This document shows positions 8,917 through 18,378 of a stretch of DNA of 64,000 bases, piece after piece. Source of the stretch: Streptomyces sp. SM10 (GTDB taxonomy: Bacteria; Actinomycetota; Actinomycetes; Streptomycetales; Streptomycetaceae); the NCBI RefSeq assembly GCF_002910915.1, contig NZ_NEUF01000101.1, forward strand, positions 1-64,000. The letters are read 5' to 3'. The notes under the pieces are model-generated. The model saw nothing but the letters and a program-made list of their open reading frames with translations. It ran no database searches and had not been told where the DNA came from. The translations under genes were made by a program, and so were the position numbers. The first letter of the stretch is position 1. Each line of letters starts with the position of its first letter.

Positions 8917-9420
8917 TCAGAGATCCAGACGGTACGTGAGGAGGGGAGGGCCGCCGGGCAGCGGGTTCCAGTCCCGCTCCGGGGTCCGCACGAAGCCCAG
9001 GCGCCGGTAGATCCGATGTGCGCCGAGCATGGCCGGGTGCGTCGACAGGACGATCCTGGAGAGCCCTCCGGCGGCGCGTGCCCGGTCGACGCACGCCCGT
9101 ACGAGCGCCTCGCCCGTCCCCCGTCCACGGGCGTCCGGCGAGACGGCCAGCATCCGGAACTCCGCCTCGCCGTCACCGGCGATGTCGGCCCACGGGCTCC
9201 CGGGCGGTACGTAGGCGACACCACCCAGCACGTGGTCCCCGGCATCCACCGCGACCAGCACCTCGGCCTCGGCCGCCCGGCGCTCCACCGCGCGGAGCTG
9301 TTCCAGATAGGGGTCCTCGGCCCCGAAGTCCAGGAGCCCGTCGTCGAGATACGCCCTGGCGGTGATCTCGCCCAGGTCCTCGTGCTCGGCGGGCCGGACC
9401 GGTCTGATCGATACGTCCAT
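8917..9420 (-). CDS. GNAT-family N-acetyltransferase
   Basis: A 167-aa acetyl-CoA-dependent acetyltransferase. Motif A (R/Q-x-x-G-x-G/A) appears as M-L-A-V-S-P-D-A-R-G-R-G-T-G-E-A-L near residues 95-110, followed by the family's C-terminal Y-R-R-L-G-F. ATG at 9420; the upstream RBS is weak, so a start further upstream is possible. It sits upstream of the nrdA control region in the same direction, with only ~10 bp between its stop and the outer NrdR box, so read-through into nrd is conceivable. Substrate unknown. Confidence 0.85.
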   Translation of the reverse strand: MDVSIRPVRPAEHEDLGEITARAYLDDGLLDFGAEDPYLEQLRAVERRAAEAEVLVAVDAGDHVLGGVAYVPPGSPWADIAGDGEAEFRMLAVSPDARGRGTGEALVRACVDRARAAGGLSRIVLSTHPAMLGAHRIYRRLGFVRTPERDWNPLPGGPPLLTYRLDL

Positions 9421-9509
9421 GGGCGCAGTCTGCCGCAGAGGGCCGGTGCGGCGCCCCCGCGTGTCGGGCCGTGGTGCCGGGCCTCCCCGGTCCGGCTCGG
9501 TGCGCAAGG

Positions 9510-9545
9510 CGGCCCCGGCAGGGTCGTTCGACCCTGCCGGGGCCG
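9510..9545 (-). terminator. Terminator of the symporter operon
   Basis: Perfect 15-bp stem (CGGCCCCGGCAGGGT, 9510-9524, with 9531-9545) and a 6-nt loop. It lies 25 bp after the stop codon of the symporter gene. Confidence 0.85.
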
Positions 9546-9570
9546 CGTCGTGCTCGGGTGACGCCATGGG

Positions 9571-11205
9571 TCAGTGACCGCCCGGGGCGCCCACCGTGGC
9601 CGGCGGGAGCTTCTCCTGGACGCCGGGGTCGCCGACGTCCGCGGTGTAGTCGGACGGGGAGGTCTCGTCGATGCCGGCCGGGGCCTTCAGCGCGTTCAGG
9701 ACGAAGGTCAGCACGACCACGACGACGACGTTCAGCACGAACGCGGTGAGACCGATGTAGCCGATCTCACCGATGCCGGGGATCTCCTTGGAGGAGCCGC
9801 CGAAGTGCTTCTGGGACGGGCTGGCGACGCCGTACGCGGCCAGCGTGCCGTAGAGCATGCCGACCGCCCAGCCGGCGATCAGGGCCCAGCGGTGGAACCA
9901 CCGGGTGAACAGACCGCCCACCAGGGCCGGCATCGTCTGGAGGATCCAGATGCCGCCCAGCAGTTGGAAGTTGATCGCGACCGTCTTGTCCATGGTGAGG
10001 ACGAAGACGAGGGCGCCGACCTTGACCAGCAGCGAGACCAGCTTGGAGACCTTGGTCTCCTGGGCCGGGGTGGCGTCGGGCTTGATGAAGTCCTTGTAGA
10101 TGTTGCGGGTGAAGAGGTTCGCCGCGGCGATCGACATGATCGCGGCCGGCACCAGGGCGCCGATGCCGATCGCGGCGAAGGCCACGCCCGCGAACCAGTC
10201 GGGGAACATGTTCTCGAACAGCTGCGGGATCGCCAGCTGGCCGTTGTCCACCTTGACGCCGGCGGCGATCGCCATGAAGCCGAGCAGGGCCAGCAGGCCG
10301 AGCATCAGCGAGTACAGCGGCAGGATCGTGGTGTTGCGCCGGATCACCTCGCGGCTGCGGCTGGAGAGCGTCGCCGTGATCGAGTGCGGATACATGAACA
10401 GCGCCAGCGCCGAGCCGAGTGCCAGGGTGGCGTAGCCCCACTGGCCCATGTCCCCGGGAACGAGGCCCGCGACGGGCTTCCCCGCGGCGTCGTTCTTCGC
10501 CGAGAACGCCTCGCCCGCCTTGGCGAAGATGTCGTCGAAGCCGCCGAGCTTGATCGGGATGTAGATGATGGCCACCGCGATGACCAGGTAGATCAGGCCG
10601 TCCTTGACGAACGCGATGAGTGCGGGCGCCCGCAGACCCGAGGAGTACGTGTACGCGGCGAGGACGGCGAAAGCGATCAGCAGCGGCAGGTCCTTGATGA
10701 ACCAGTGCGTGTTCTCGCCGCCGCCGACTCCCATGACGTCCAGCACCGCCTGGATGCCGACCAGCTGGAGCGCGATGTACGGCATCGTGGCCAGGATGCC
10801 GGTGAGGGCGACCGCCAGCGAGAGCCCCTTCGAGCCGAACCGGCCTCGGACGAAGTCCGAGGTGGTGACGTAGCCGTGCTTGTGCGAGACGGACCACAGG
10901 CGCGGCAGGAAGGTGAAGATCAGCGGGTAGACGAGGATCGTGTAGGGGACGGCGAAGAAGCCGGCCGCTCCCGCCGCGTAGATCGCCGCGGGGACCGCGA
11001 CGAAGGTGTACGCCGTGTAGAGGTCACCGCCGAGCAGGAACCATGTGACCCAGGTGCCGAACGACCTTCCGCCCAGGCCCCATTCGTCGAGGCTCGCCTC
11101 GTTCTCGGCCTTGCGCCAGCGCGCGGCCATGAAACCGATGACCGTGACGGCCAGGAAGAAGAAGATGAATACGGCGAGCGCTACGCCGTTGACGCCGTCC
11201 TTCAT
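9571..11205 (-). CDS. mctP: Sodium:solute symporter, monocarboxylate permease-like (MctP type)
   Basis: A 544-aa integral membrane protein with about 12-13 hydrophobic segments and the SSS-family signatures (TWFLLGGDLYTAYTFVAVP near the N terminus; the GIGALVPAAIMSIAAANLFTRN region). Family members couple sodium or proton gradients to uptake of short organic acids. Pairing with an upstream DUF3311 gene is typical of the MctP/YhjG-like subgroup in actinobacteria, which supports pyruvate, lactate or acetate as substrates, but specificity cannot be read from sequence. The ATG at 11205-11203 overlaps the TGA of the DUF3311 gene (ATGA), so the two are translationally coupled. A strong terminator follows. 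Confidence 0.85.
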   Translation of the reverse strand: MKDGVNGVALAVFIFFFLAVTVIGFMAARWRKAENEASLDEWGLGGRSFGTWVTWFLLGGDLYTAYTFVAVPAAIYAAGAAGFFAVPYTILVYPLIFTFLPRLWSVSHKHGYVTTSDFVRGRFGSKGLSLAVALTGILATMPYIALQLVGIQAVLDVMGVGGGENTHWFIKDLPLLIAFAVLAAYTYSSGLRAPALIAFVKDGLIYLVIAVAIIYIPIKLGGFDDIFAKAGEAFSAKNDAAGKPVAGLVPGDMGQWGYATLALGSALALFMYPHSITATLSSRSREVIRRNTTILPLYSLMLGLLALLGFMAIAAGVKVDNGQLAIPQLFENMFPDWFAGVAFAAIGIGALVPAAIMSIAAANLFTRNIYKDFIKPDATPAQETKVSKLVSLLVKVGALVFVLTMDKTVAINFQLLGGIWILQTMPALVGGLFTRWFHRWALIAGWAVGMLYGTLAAYGVASPSQKHFGGSSKEIPGIGEIGYIGLTAFVLNVVVVVVLTFVLNALKAPAGIDETSPSDYTADVGDPGVQEKLPPATVGAPGGH

Positions 11206-11510
11206 GCGGAGGCACCCCCCTTGCGGGCGCGCTGGTCACGCTGCCACAGCTTGTACGCGATCATGGTCAGCGCGGTCGAGATGAGCACCCAGAGCATCTG
11301 GTACCAGTAGAAGAACGGGATGCCGATGAAGGTCGGTTCGACCTTCGCGTACGAGCTCACCCAGAGCATCGCCACGAACGGGGCGATCAGGCAGAGCGCG
11401 ATGACCACCCTGGCGGGTGTCACCGTCGGTGCTGCCGGTGCTGCCGGTGCTGCCGGTGCTGCCGGTGCTGTCGGTGCTGTCGGTGGGTGTGCACCGGTTT
11501 CTTCTGGCAT
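11202..11510 (-). CDS. DUF3311 small membrane protein, symporter partner
   Basis: A 102-aa protein with two hydrophobic segments (VVIALCLIAPFVAMLWVSS and FFYWYQMLWVLISTALTMIA) and a basic C terminus, the pattern of DUF3311 proteins that accompany SSS symporters. It is probably an accessory subunit, by analogy with YhjB/YhjG-type pairs. The N-terminal ~28 residues are an Ala/Pro repeat encoded by a 9-bp tandem repeat, likely cytosolic and variable in length between strains. ATG at 11510, with GGAG 8-9 nt upstream. First gene of the two-gene operon. Confidence 0.85.
   Translation of the reverse strand: MPEETGAHPPTAPTAPAAPAAPAAPAAPTVTPARVVIALCLIAPFVAMLWVSSYAKVEPTFIGIPFFYWYQMLWVLISTALTMIAYKLWQRDQRARKGGASA
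11428..11481. repeat. In-frame 9-bp tandem repeat (6 copies)
   Basis: Six head-to-tail copies of GGTGCTGCC (the last two GGTGCTGTC) inside the DUF3311 gene, encoding Ala-Pro-Ala/Ala-Pro-Thr units. Copy number can change without breaking the frame. Confidence 0.9.
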
Positions 11511-11635
11511 GTGGCGACTCCGTCCCCTCGCTGATCACCTGGTGTAATGCGCAGGAAATCTAAGCGAGAGTCCCGGCCACCGTCACCCCCCGTCCGCATT
11601 GCGGTCCTGCAACGGTCCGGTGTCGCCCGAAATGA

Positions 11636-11666
11636 CTGATCCCCCTGTGTGCGACAGGGGGATCAG
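11636..11666 (-). terminator. Terminator of dasR
   Basis: Perfect 13-bp stem CTGATCCCCCTGT (11636-11648) with 11654-11666 and a 5-nt loop, 24 bp past the dasR stop. Confidence 0.85.
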
Positions 11667-11689
11667 CGGCGCCGGAGGTCCAAGACGTC

Positions 11690-12559
<870 letters not shown>

Positions 12560-12617
12560 TCAGGTGTCGGTCCGATAACGGACGCGAGTGCACTTCTTAT
12601 ACACCCTTGACACCCCT

Positions 12618-12657
12618 AAAGGTCTAGGCCAAGCTCCCGGTACTGGTCTAAACCATT
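12618..12657. promoter_or_regulatory. Two dre (DasR-responsive element) sites upstream of dasA
   Basis: 12642-12657 reads ACTGGTCTAAACCATT, 14/16 to the dre consensus ACTGGTCTAGACCACT. 12618-12633 (core GGTCTAGGCC) is a weaker 11/16 copy. They lie ~90-130 bp before the dasA start, between dasA and dasR, so DasR can control both. A -10-like TATAAG for dasR lies near 12600-12594 on the minus strand. Confidence 0.85.
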
Positions 12658-12746
12658 AAAGACCAGGTCCCAGCCCCACAGGTAGCGCCAGGCTTACGTC
12701 CTCGCGAGTGGGTGGGGGGGTTGTAGCACCCTGAGGAGGGTTTGGC

Positions 12747-14030
12747 GTGAAGCGCAAGCTCATCGCGGCGATCGGCGTCGCGGGCATGATGGTCAGCATC
12801 GCAGCATGTGGCTCCGACGACGGCGGCAGCGACAGCGGCAAGCAGTCAGGTCCGGACAGCTACAAGGGACAGACCTTGACTGTCTGGGCCATGGACGGCT
12901 CGACACCGGAGCAGTGGCAGAAGGATCTTACCGCCGAGTTCGAGAAGAAGACCGGCGCGAAGGTCAAGTTCGAGGTCCAGCAGTGGAACGGTATCCAGCA
13001 GAAGCTGACGACCGCCCTCTCCGAGGAGAACCCGCCGGACGTCTTCGAGATCGGCAACACCCAGACCGCGGCGTACGCCAAGACCGGCGGACTCGCCGAC
13101 CTCGGTGACCTGAAGTCGGAGATCGGTGGCGACTGGGCCGCCAACCTGAACAAGGCCTCCGTCGTCGACGGCAAGCAGTACGCGGCCCCGTGGTACTTCG
13201 CCAACCGTGTGGTCCTCTACAACAAGTCGGTCTTCGCCGACGCGGGTGTCACCGAGACCCCGAAGACCCGTGACGAGTTCTTCGCCGCGCTCGACAAGAT
13301 CAAGGCCAAGGGCAAGGCCGAGCCGCTCTACCTGCCCGGCCAGAACTGGTACTTCTTCGACGGCCTCACCATCGGCAAGGGTGCGGAGCTCGTCAAGAAG
13401 GACGGGGACAAGTGGGTCTCCAACCTCGCCGACCCGAAGATCGGGGAGGCGATGGACCTGTACAAGAAGTACCAGGACTACTCCAAGGCCCCCAAGGACA
13501 AGGACGAGGCGACCCCGCAGCAGGCGGACGTCTTCGCCAAGGGCAAGACCGGCGCCTTCATCGGCATGGGCTGGGAGGCCGGTACGGCGATCGCCGCCAA
13601 CCCGGACATCGAGAAGGAGATCGGCTACTTCACCATTCCGGGTGAGACGGCCGACAAGCCCGAGGGCGTCTTCCTCGGTGGCTCCAACCTCGCGGTCGCC
13701 GAGGGCAGCTCGAAGCAGGAGCTCGCCAAGGAGTTCCTGAAGATGGCGCTCTCCGACAAGTACGAGGGCCAGCTCGCCAAGCTGAACGGCGTCATCCCGA
13801 ACAAGGAGTCGCTGAACTCCAACCTGACCGGCAACCCGGTCGCCGAGGCCGCCGCACCGTCCTCCAAGGTCGGTGGCACCACGCCGCTGATCCCCGAGTG
13901 GGCAGCGGTCGAGAACGCCCCGAACCCGATCAAGACCTTCATGACGGCGGTCCTGAACGGCAAGTCGAACGAAGAGGCCGCCAAGCAGGTCGAGGCGGAG
14001 TTCAACAAGCGCCTCGCGCAGAAGCAGTAA
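12747..14030 (+). CDS. dasA: Chitobiose/GlcNAc ABC transporter sugar-binding lipoprotein
   Basis: A 427-aa extracellular solute-binding lipoprotein. Signal peptide with lipobox V-S-I-A-A-C (Cys21 lipidated), followed by a Gly/Ser/Asp-rich linker, then an SBP family 1 fold (residues ~40-400). In S. coelicolor DasA binds N,N'-diacetylchitobiose and feeds DasBC and the shared ATPase MsiK, which is not in this window. GTG at 12747 with a strong GAGGAGGG RBS. First gene of dasABC. It is separated from dasB by a strong hairpin, which fits the higher expression of the binding protein usual in such systems. Direct DasR target. Confidence 0.95.
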   Translation: MKRKLIAAIGVAGMMVSIAACGSDDGGSDSGKQSGPDSYKGQTLTVWAMDGSTPEQWQKDLTAEFEKKTGAKVKFEVQQWNGIQQKLTTALSEENPPDVFEIGNTQTAAYAKTGGLADLGDLKSEIGGDWAANLNKASVVDGKQYAAPWYFANRVVLYNKSVFADAGVTETPKTRDEFFAALDKIKAKGKAEPLYLPGQNWYFFDGLTIGKGAELVKKDGDKWVSNLADPKIGEAMDLYKKYQDYSKAPKDKDEATPQQADVFAKGKTGAFIGMGWEAGTAIAANPDIEKEIGYFTIPGETADKPEGVFLGGSNLAVAEGSSKQELAKEFLKMALSDKYEGQLAKLNGVIPNKESLNSNLTGNPVAEAAAPSSKVGGTTPLIPEWAAVENAPNPIKTFMTAVLNGKSNEEAAKQVEAEFNKRLAQKQ

Positions 14031-14040
14031 GGCCGAAAAC

Positions 14041-14077
14041 GCCGGGGGCGGACTCCATCAGGGAGCCCGCCCCCGGC
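14041..14077 (+). terminator. Intercistronic hairpin between dasA and dasB
   Basis: 11-bp stem GCCGGGGGCGG (14041-14051) with 14067-14077, plus an inner CTCC/GGAG stem after one mismatch and a 5-nt loop. It begins 10 bp after the dasA stop and would act as a partial terminator or 3' mRNA stabiliser. Confidence 0.75.
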
Positions 14078-14111
14078 TGTGTCCCATGGTGCCGAGAAAG
14101 AGATGGCGAGC

Positions 14112-15098
14112 ATGACCGTGCAGACCGAACGGCCGCCCTCCGTGCCCACGGAGGCAGTGAAGCGGGCAGGCAGTTCCCGCGGACCGGGCAGATTCCGGGC
14201 AGGCGGCAGACCCGCCGAGCTGGCCCCGTACCTGCTGCTGCTCCTGCCCGTGGCCGCGACCGTGGTGTTCCTTGGATGGCCCCTGGTCAAGAACACCCTG
14301 TTGTCGTTCCAGAACCTCAACATGAGGCAGCTGATCCAGCACCTCACCGAGTGGAACGGGGTCGACAACTACAAGGAGGTGCTCGGCAGCGCGGACTTCT
14401 GGAACGTCACCGTCCGATCGATCCTCTTCGCCGGCACCAACGTCATCCTGATCATGGTGTTCGGCACCCTGGTCGGACTCCTGCTCGCCCGGCTCGGCAA
14501 GCGCATGCGGGTCACCCTGCTCCTCGGCCTGGTTCTCGCCTGGGCGATGCCCATCATCGCGGCGACCACGGTCTACCAGTGGCTCTTCGCCTCCAGGTTC
14601 GGTGTCGTCAACTGGGTGCTCGACCAGGTCGGGTTCCACTCCATGGCGGACTACAACTGGACCGGCGGCCAGTTCTCCACCTTCTTCGTGATCACTCTGT
14701 TGATCGTCTGGCAGTCGATCCCGTTCGTCGCGATCAACCTCTACGCCGCCACGACGACCATCCCCAAGGAGCTCTACGAGGCCGCCGCGCTCGACGGCGC
14801 CAACGCGTGGAAGAGCTTCACCTCGGTCACCATGCCGTTCCTGAAGCCCTTCCTCCTCGCCACGACGTTCCTCGAGATCATCTGGGTCTTCAAGGCCTTC
14901 GTCCAGGTCTTCGCCATCAACCAGGGCGGCCCGAACCGGCTCACCGAGATCCTCCCCGTGTACGCGTACATCGAGGGCATCGGCAACCAGCACTACGGCA
15001 TGGGCTCTGCCATCGCCATGCTCACCATCCTGATCCTGCTGGCCCTGACCTCGTTCTACCTGAGGATCGTCTTCAAGCAAGAGGAGGACGAGAAGTGA
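14112..15098 (+). CDS. dasB: Chitobiose ABC transporter permease
   Basis: A 328-aa MalF-type membrane permease with six predicted membrane segments from residue ~35 and the EAA motif (E-A-A-A-L-D-G-A-N-A-W) near residues 220-230 that contacts the ATPase. ATG 14112 was chosen because AGAAAGAG lies at suitable spacing; ATG 14103 is too close to it. Its last 4 bp overlap dasC (GTGA). No ATPase gene is present here; the known partner in Streptomyces is MsiK. Confidence 0.93.
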   Translation: MTVQTERPPSVPTEAVKRAGSSRGPGRFRAGGRPAELAPYLLLLLPVAATVVFLGWPLVKNTLLSFQNLNMRQLIQHLTEWNGVDNYKEVLGSADFWNVTVRSILFAGTNVILIMVFGTLVGLLLARLGKRMRVTLLLGLVLAWAMPIIAATTVYQWLFASRFGVVNWVLDQVGFHSMADYNWTGGQFSTFFVITLLIVWQSIPFVAINLYAATTTIPKELYEAAALDGANAWKSFTSVTMPFLKPFLLATTFLEIIWVFKAFVQVFAINQGGPNRLTEILPVYAYIEGIGNQHYGMGSAIAMLTILILLALTSFYLRIVFKQEEDEK

Positions 15099-15934
15099 AG
15101 CGCTCGGCCACGTCAACGTTCCGCCGCGTCTGGCCCAACGCGACGGCCCTCCTGCTCGTCGTCGGCTTCGTGTTCCCCGTCTACTGGATGTTCGCGACGG
15201 CCTTCAAGCCGACCCCGGACATCGTCGCCGACACCCCCGTGTGGTTCCCGACGAACATCACGTTCGACCACTTCAGGACCGCGGTCGACGCCGACAACTT
15301 CTGGACCCTGGTCCGGAACTCGCTCACCGTCACGATCCTGGCCGTGACGTTCTCCCTCGTCCTGGCGCTCGCGGGTTCCTTCGCGCTCGCCCGGATGCGC
15401 TTCAAGGGGCGGCGCGGATTCATCATCGGCTTCATGATCGCCCAGATGGCCCCCTGGGAAGTCATGATCATCGCGATCTACTTCATCGTCCGCGACGCGG
15501 ACATGCTCAACAGCCTGATCCCGCTGACTCTCTTCTACATGGTCATGGTGCTGCCCTTCACCCTCCTGACGCTGCGCGGTTTCGTCGCCGCGGTGCCCAA
15601 GGAGCTGGAGGAGTCCGCGATGGTCGACGGCTGCACCCGCCCCCAGGCCTTCGTGAAGGTGATCCTGCCGCTGTTGGCGCCCGGTCTGATGTCCACCTCG
15701 CTCTTCGGCTTCATCACGGCGTGGAACGAGTTCCCGCTGGTACTGGTGCTGAACAAGGACGCGGAGTCCCAGACCCTGCCCCTGTGGCTGTCCCAGTTCC
15801 AGAGCCAGTTCGGCGACGACTGGGGCGCCACGATGGCGGCTTCGTCGATCTTCGCCATCCCGATCCTCATCCTCTTCGTCTTCCTGCAGCGCAAGGCCGT
15901 CAGCGGTCTGACCGATGGCGCAGTGAAGGGATAA
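15095..15934 (+). CDS. dasC: Chitobiose ABC transporter permease
   Basis: A 279-aa MalG-type permease with six membrane segments and an EAA loop (E-E-S-A-M-V-D-G-C-T-R). The GTG at 15095 overlaps the dasB stop, with GAGGAGG about 8 nt upstream inside dasB, so translation is coupled. It forms the inner-membrane heterodimer with DasB. A long open frame in the same phase runs back through dasB and dasA but is only a GC-bias shadow. Confidence 0.93.
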   Translation: MKRSATSTFRRVWPNATALLLVVGFVFPVYWMFATAFKPTPDIVADTPVWFPTNITFDHFRTAVDADNFWTLVRNSLTVTILAVTFSLVLALAGSFALARMRFKGRRGFIIGFMIAQMAPWEVMIIAIYFIVRDADMLNSLIPLTLFYMVMVLPFTLLTLRGFVAAVPKELEESAMVDGCTRPQAFVKVILPLLAPGLMSTSLFGFITAWNEFPLVLVLNKDAESQTLPLWLSQFQSQFGDDWGATMAASSIFAIPILILFVFLQRKAVSGLTDGAVKG

Positions 15935-15943
15935 CGCAGCCCC

Positions 15944-17467
15944 ATGACCACCCTCGTATCCACCACGGACACCGTCACCCGCGACGCTCTCGCCGTCCTC
16001 CAGCCGGGCTTCACCGGCACGAGCGCCCCCGACTGGCTCCTGCGCAGGGTCGGCGAAGGCCTGGCCTCCGTCGGACTGTTCGGCCGGAACATCCACTCTC
16101 CCGAGCAGCTCGCCGCGCTCACCGCACGGCTGCGGGCCGAGCGGGACGACGTCCTCGTCGCGATCGACGAGGAGGGCGGCGACGTGACCCGGCTGGAGGT
16201 CCGCAACGGCTCCTCCTTCCCCGGCAACCTCGCCCTCGGCGCCGTCGACGACGTGGACCTCACCAGGGCCGTCGCCCGCGACCTCGGCCGCCGGCTGGCC
16301 GACTGCGGGGTCAACCTCAACTGGGCGCCGTCCGCGGACGTCAACTCCAATCCGGACAACCCGGTCATCGGCGTACGGTCCTTCGGCGCCGACACCGCGC
16401 TCGTCGCCCGGCACACCGCCGCGTACGTGGAGGGGCTCCAGGCCGCCGGTGTCGCCGCCTGCACCAAGCACTTCCCCGGGCACGGCGACACCGCGGTCGA
16501 CTCGCACCACGCGCTGCCCCGCATCGATGTGGACCTGGACACCCTGCACGCCCGTGAGCTGGTGCCTTTCCGGGCCGCCATCGCGGCGGGTTCCAAATCG
16601 GTGATGAGCGCCCATATCCTGCTTCCCGCACTCGACCCGACCCGTCCGGCGACCCTGAGCCCGCAGATCCTCACCGGTCTGCTGCGTCAGGAGCTGGGCT
16701 ACGAGGGGCTGATCGTCACCGACGGCATGGAGATGGACGCCATCGCCGGCACGTACGGCATCGAGCGCGGATCGGTCCTCGCGATCGCCGCGGGCGCCGA
16801 CGCCATCTGCGTCGGCGGCGGGCTGGCCGACGAGGACACCGTGCTGCGGCTGCGTGACGCGCTGGTGGCGGCGGTGCGCAGCGGTGAACTGCCCGAGGAG
16901 CGGCTGGCCGACGCGGCCGCACGTGTACGGGCCCTCGCGTCCTGGACGCAGAGGGTCAGGGGGGCTGCCCCGGAGCCGGGCGCGGACATGCAGGAGGGGA
17001 CCGCGCCCGGCGCCGGAGCCGGAATCGGACTGGTCGCGGCCCGCCGGGCCGTGACGGTCACGGGGACCGCCGCACCGCTCCGTGAGCCGGCCTACGTCGC
17101 TGCGTTCACGCCGGTCGCCAACATCGCGGTGGGCGACGAGACCCCGTGGGGTGTGGCGGCCGAGCTGTCGCGGATTCTGCCCGGCACGGAGACGGGCACG
17201 TACGGCGCCGGGAGCCCGTCGGTGGCCGCGGAGGTGCTGGAGGCGGCGGGGGAGCGGCGCATCGTCGCCGTCGTCCGCGACGTCCACCGCCACGCGTGGA
17301 TGGGCGAGGCGCTGGACGCGGTGCTGGCGGCCCGCCCCGACACGGTCGTGGTCGAGATGGGCCTGCCCGTGGCGCCTCCCCGGGGTGCGCTGCACATCGC
17401 CACGTACGGCGCCGCCCGCGTGTGCGGGGCCGCGGCGGCGGAGGCGATCACGGGCACGGGTTCCTGA
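15944..17467 (+). CDS. dasD: GH3 beta-N-acetylglucosaminidase-like enzyme
   Basis: A 507-aa glycoside hydrolase family 3 protein of NagZ type. The catalytic loop K-H-F-P-G-H-G-D-T (Lys175-Thr183), ending in D-S-H-H-A-L-P with His188, supplies the His/Asp acid-base dyad. Asp260 in I-V-T-D-G-M-E-M is the nucleophile. No signal peptide, so it acts in the cytosol, splitting imported chitobiose (or muropeptide sugars) to GlcNAc. Residues ~345-507 form a second domain. It starts 9 bp after dasC with AAGGGATAA as RBS, so it is in the das operon. In S. coelicolor the equivalent gene is dasD, also a DasR-linked gene. Confidence 0.9.
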   Translation: MTTLVSTTDTVTRDALAVLQPGFTGTSAPDWLLRRVGEGLASVGLFGRNIHSPEQLAALTARLRAERDDVLVAIDEEGGDVTRLEVRNGSSFPGNLALGAVDDVDLTRAVARDLGRRLADCGVNLNWAPSADVNSNPDNPVIGVRSFGADTALVARHTAAYVEGLQAAGVAACTKHFPGHGDTAVDSHHALPRIDVDLDTLHARELVPFRAAIAAGSKSVMSAHILLPALDPTRPATLSPQILTGLLRQELGYEGLIVTDGMEMDAIAGTYGIERGSVLAIAAGADAICVGGGLADEDTVLRLRDALVAAVRSGELPEERLADAAARVRALASWTQRVRGAAPEPGADMQEGTAPGAGAGIGLVAARRAVTVTGTAAPLREPAYVAAFTPVANIAVGDETPWGVAAELSRILPGTETGTYGAGSPSVAAEVLEAAGERRIVAVVRDVHRHAWMGEALDAVLAARPDTVVVEMGLPVAPPRGALHIATYGAARVCGAAAAEAITGTGS

Positions 17468-17489
17468 GCCCCCAGGGGCCGTCCCGCAA

Positions 17490-17534
17490 CGCGTGAGGGC
17501 CGGACCACCTCCGAGGTGGTCCGGCCCTCACGCG
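17490..17534. terminator. Bidirectional terminator between dasD and nagB
   Basis: Perfect 21-bp stem (17490-17510 with 17514-17534) and a minimal CCG loop, in the gap between two convergent genes. It serves dasD (+) and nagB (-). Confidence 0.9.
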
Positions 17535-17545
17535 TACGGCAGGCT

Positions 17546-18331
17546 CTACAGGCCCTGCCACTGCGGCTTCGCCGCGTAGGTGGCGCGGAAGTAGTCCGCC
17601 AGCGTCAGCTTCGACGCGGCCGCCTCGTCGACCACGACCGTGGCGTGCGGGTGAAGCTGGAGCGCCGACGCCGGCACGATCGAGGCGACCGGGCCCTCGA
17701 CGGTCCGTGCCACCGCCTCCGCCTTGCCCTCGCCGGTGGCGAGCAGGATCGGGTGACGGGCCTCCAGGATCGTGCCGATGCCCTGGGTGATGACGTGGTG
17801 GGGCACCTGCTCGATGTCGTCCTCGAAGAAGCGCGCGTTGTCGATCCGCGTCTGCTCGGTCAGCGTCTTGATGCGGGTGCGGGAGGCGAGCGAGGAGCAC
17901 GGCTCGTTGAAGCCGATGTGTCCGTCGGTGCCGATGCCGAGCAGTTGGAGGTCCACTCCGCCGGCCTCGGCGAGCGCGGCGTCGTACGCCTGGCAGGCGG
18001 CCTGTACGTCCTCGGCGGCTCCGTCCGGGCCCATGAAGGACTTCTCGGACAGGCCGAGCGGTTCGATGACCTCGCGCAGTACGACCGACCGGTAGGACTC
18101 GGGGTGGCCCGCGGGCAGTCCGACGTACTCGTCGAGCTGGCAGATGCGGGCGCGCGAGGCGTCGACGGCGCCGGAACGCACCTTCGCCGCCAGGGCCTGG
18201 TAGATGGGCAGCGGGGTCGAGCCGGTGGCAACGCCGATCAGGGCATCGGGCTTGCGGCTCAGCAGGGCTCGGACGGCCTCCGCGATGAGTTCGCCGCCTG
18301 CCGTGGCGTCCGGGACGATGACAACTTCCAC
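17546..18331 (-). CDS. nagB: Glucosamine-6-phosphate deaminase
   Basis: A 261-aa enzyme converting glucosamine-6-phosphate to fructose-6-phosphate and ammonia. Family motifs: G-V-A-T-G-S-T-P (phosphate loop), L-D-E-Y-V-G-L, and the catalytic G-I-G-T-D-G-H-I-G-F-N-E-P. Start GTG 18331; the RBS is weak. It completes the pathway begun by DasABC import and DasD cleavage, and it consumes the DasR effector, so its control by DasR is a feedback loop. A dre site lies ~32-47 bp upstream. Confidence 0.96.
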   Translation of the reverse strand: MEVVIVPDATAGGELIAEAVRALLSRKPDALIGVATGSTPLPIYQALAAKVRSGAVDASRARICQLDEYVGLPAGHPESYRSVVLREVIEPLGLSEKSFMGPDGAAEDVQAACQAYDAALAEAGGVDLQLLGIGTDGHIGFNEPCSSLASRTRIKTLTEQTRIDNARFFEDDIEQVPHHVITQGIGTILEARHPILLATGEGKAEAVARTVEGPVASIVPASALQLHPHATVVVDEAAASKLTLADYFRATYAAKPQWQGL

Positions 18332-18362
18332 GCTGTGCCTGCCGATCTGGAGAGTGGCGTCA

Positions 18363-18378
18363 TGTGGTATAGACCAAT
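18363..18378 (-). promoter_or_regulatory. dre site upstream of nagB
   Basis: On the minus strand it reads ATTGGTCTATACCACA, 13/16 to the DasR consensus, 32 bp upstream of the nagB start. Likely overlaps the promoter and represses nagB when GlcN-6-P is low. Confidence 0.85.

Noticed and set aside
11428..11481. Short tandem repeats that might suggest a CRISPR array
   Set aside because: Units are 9 bp, contiguous, without spacers, and lie in a reading frame. No CRISPR array or cas gene is seen in the window.
13898..15934. Very long open frame running from dasA through dasB into dasC
   Set aside because: Only its last part (from 15095) is dasC; the rest is the high-GC shadow of dasA and dasB in another phase.
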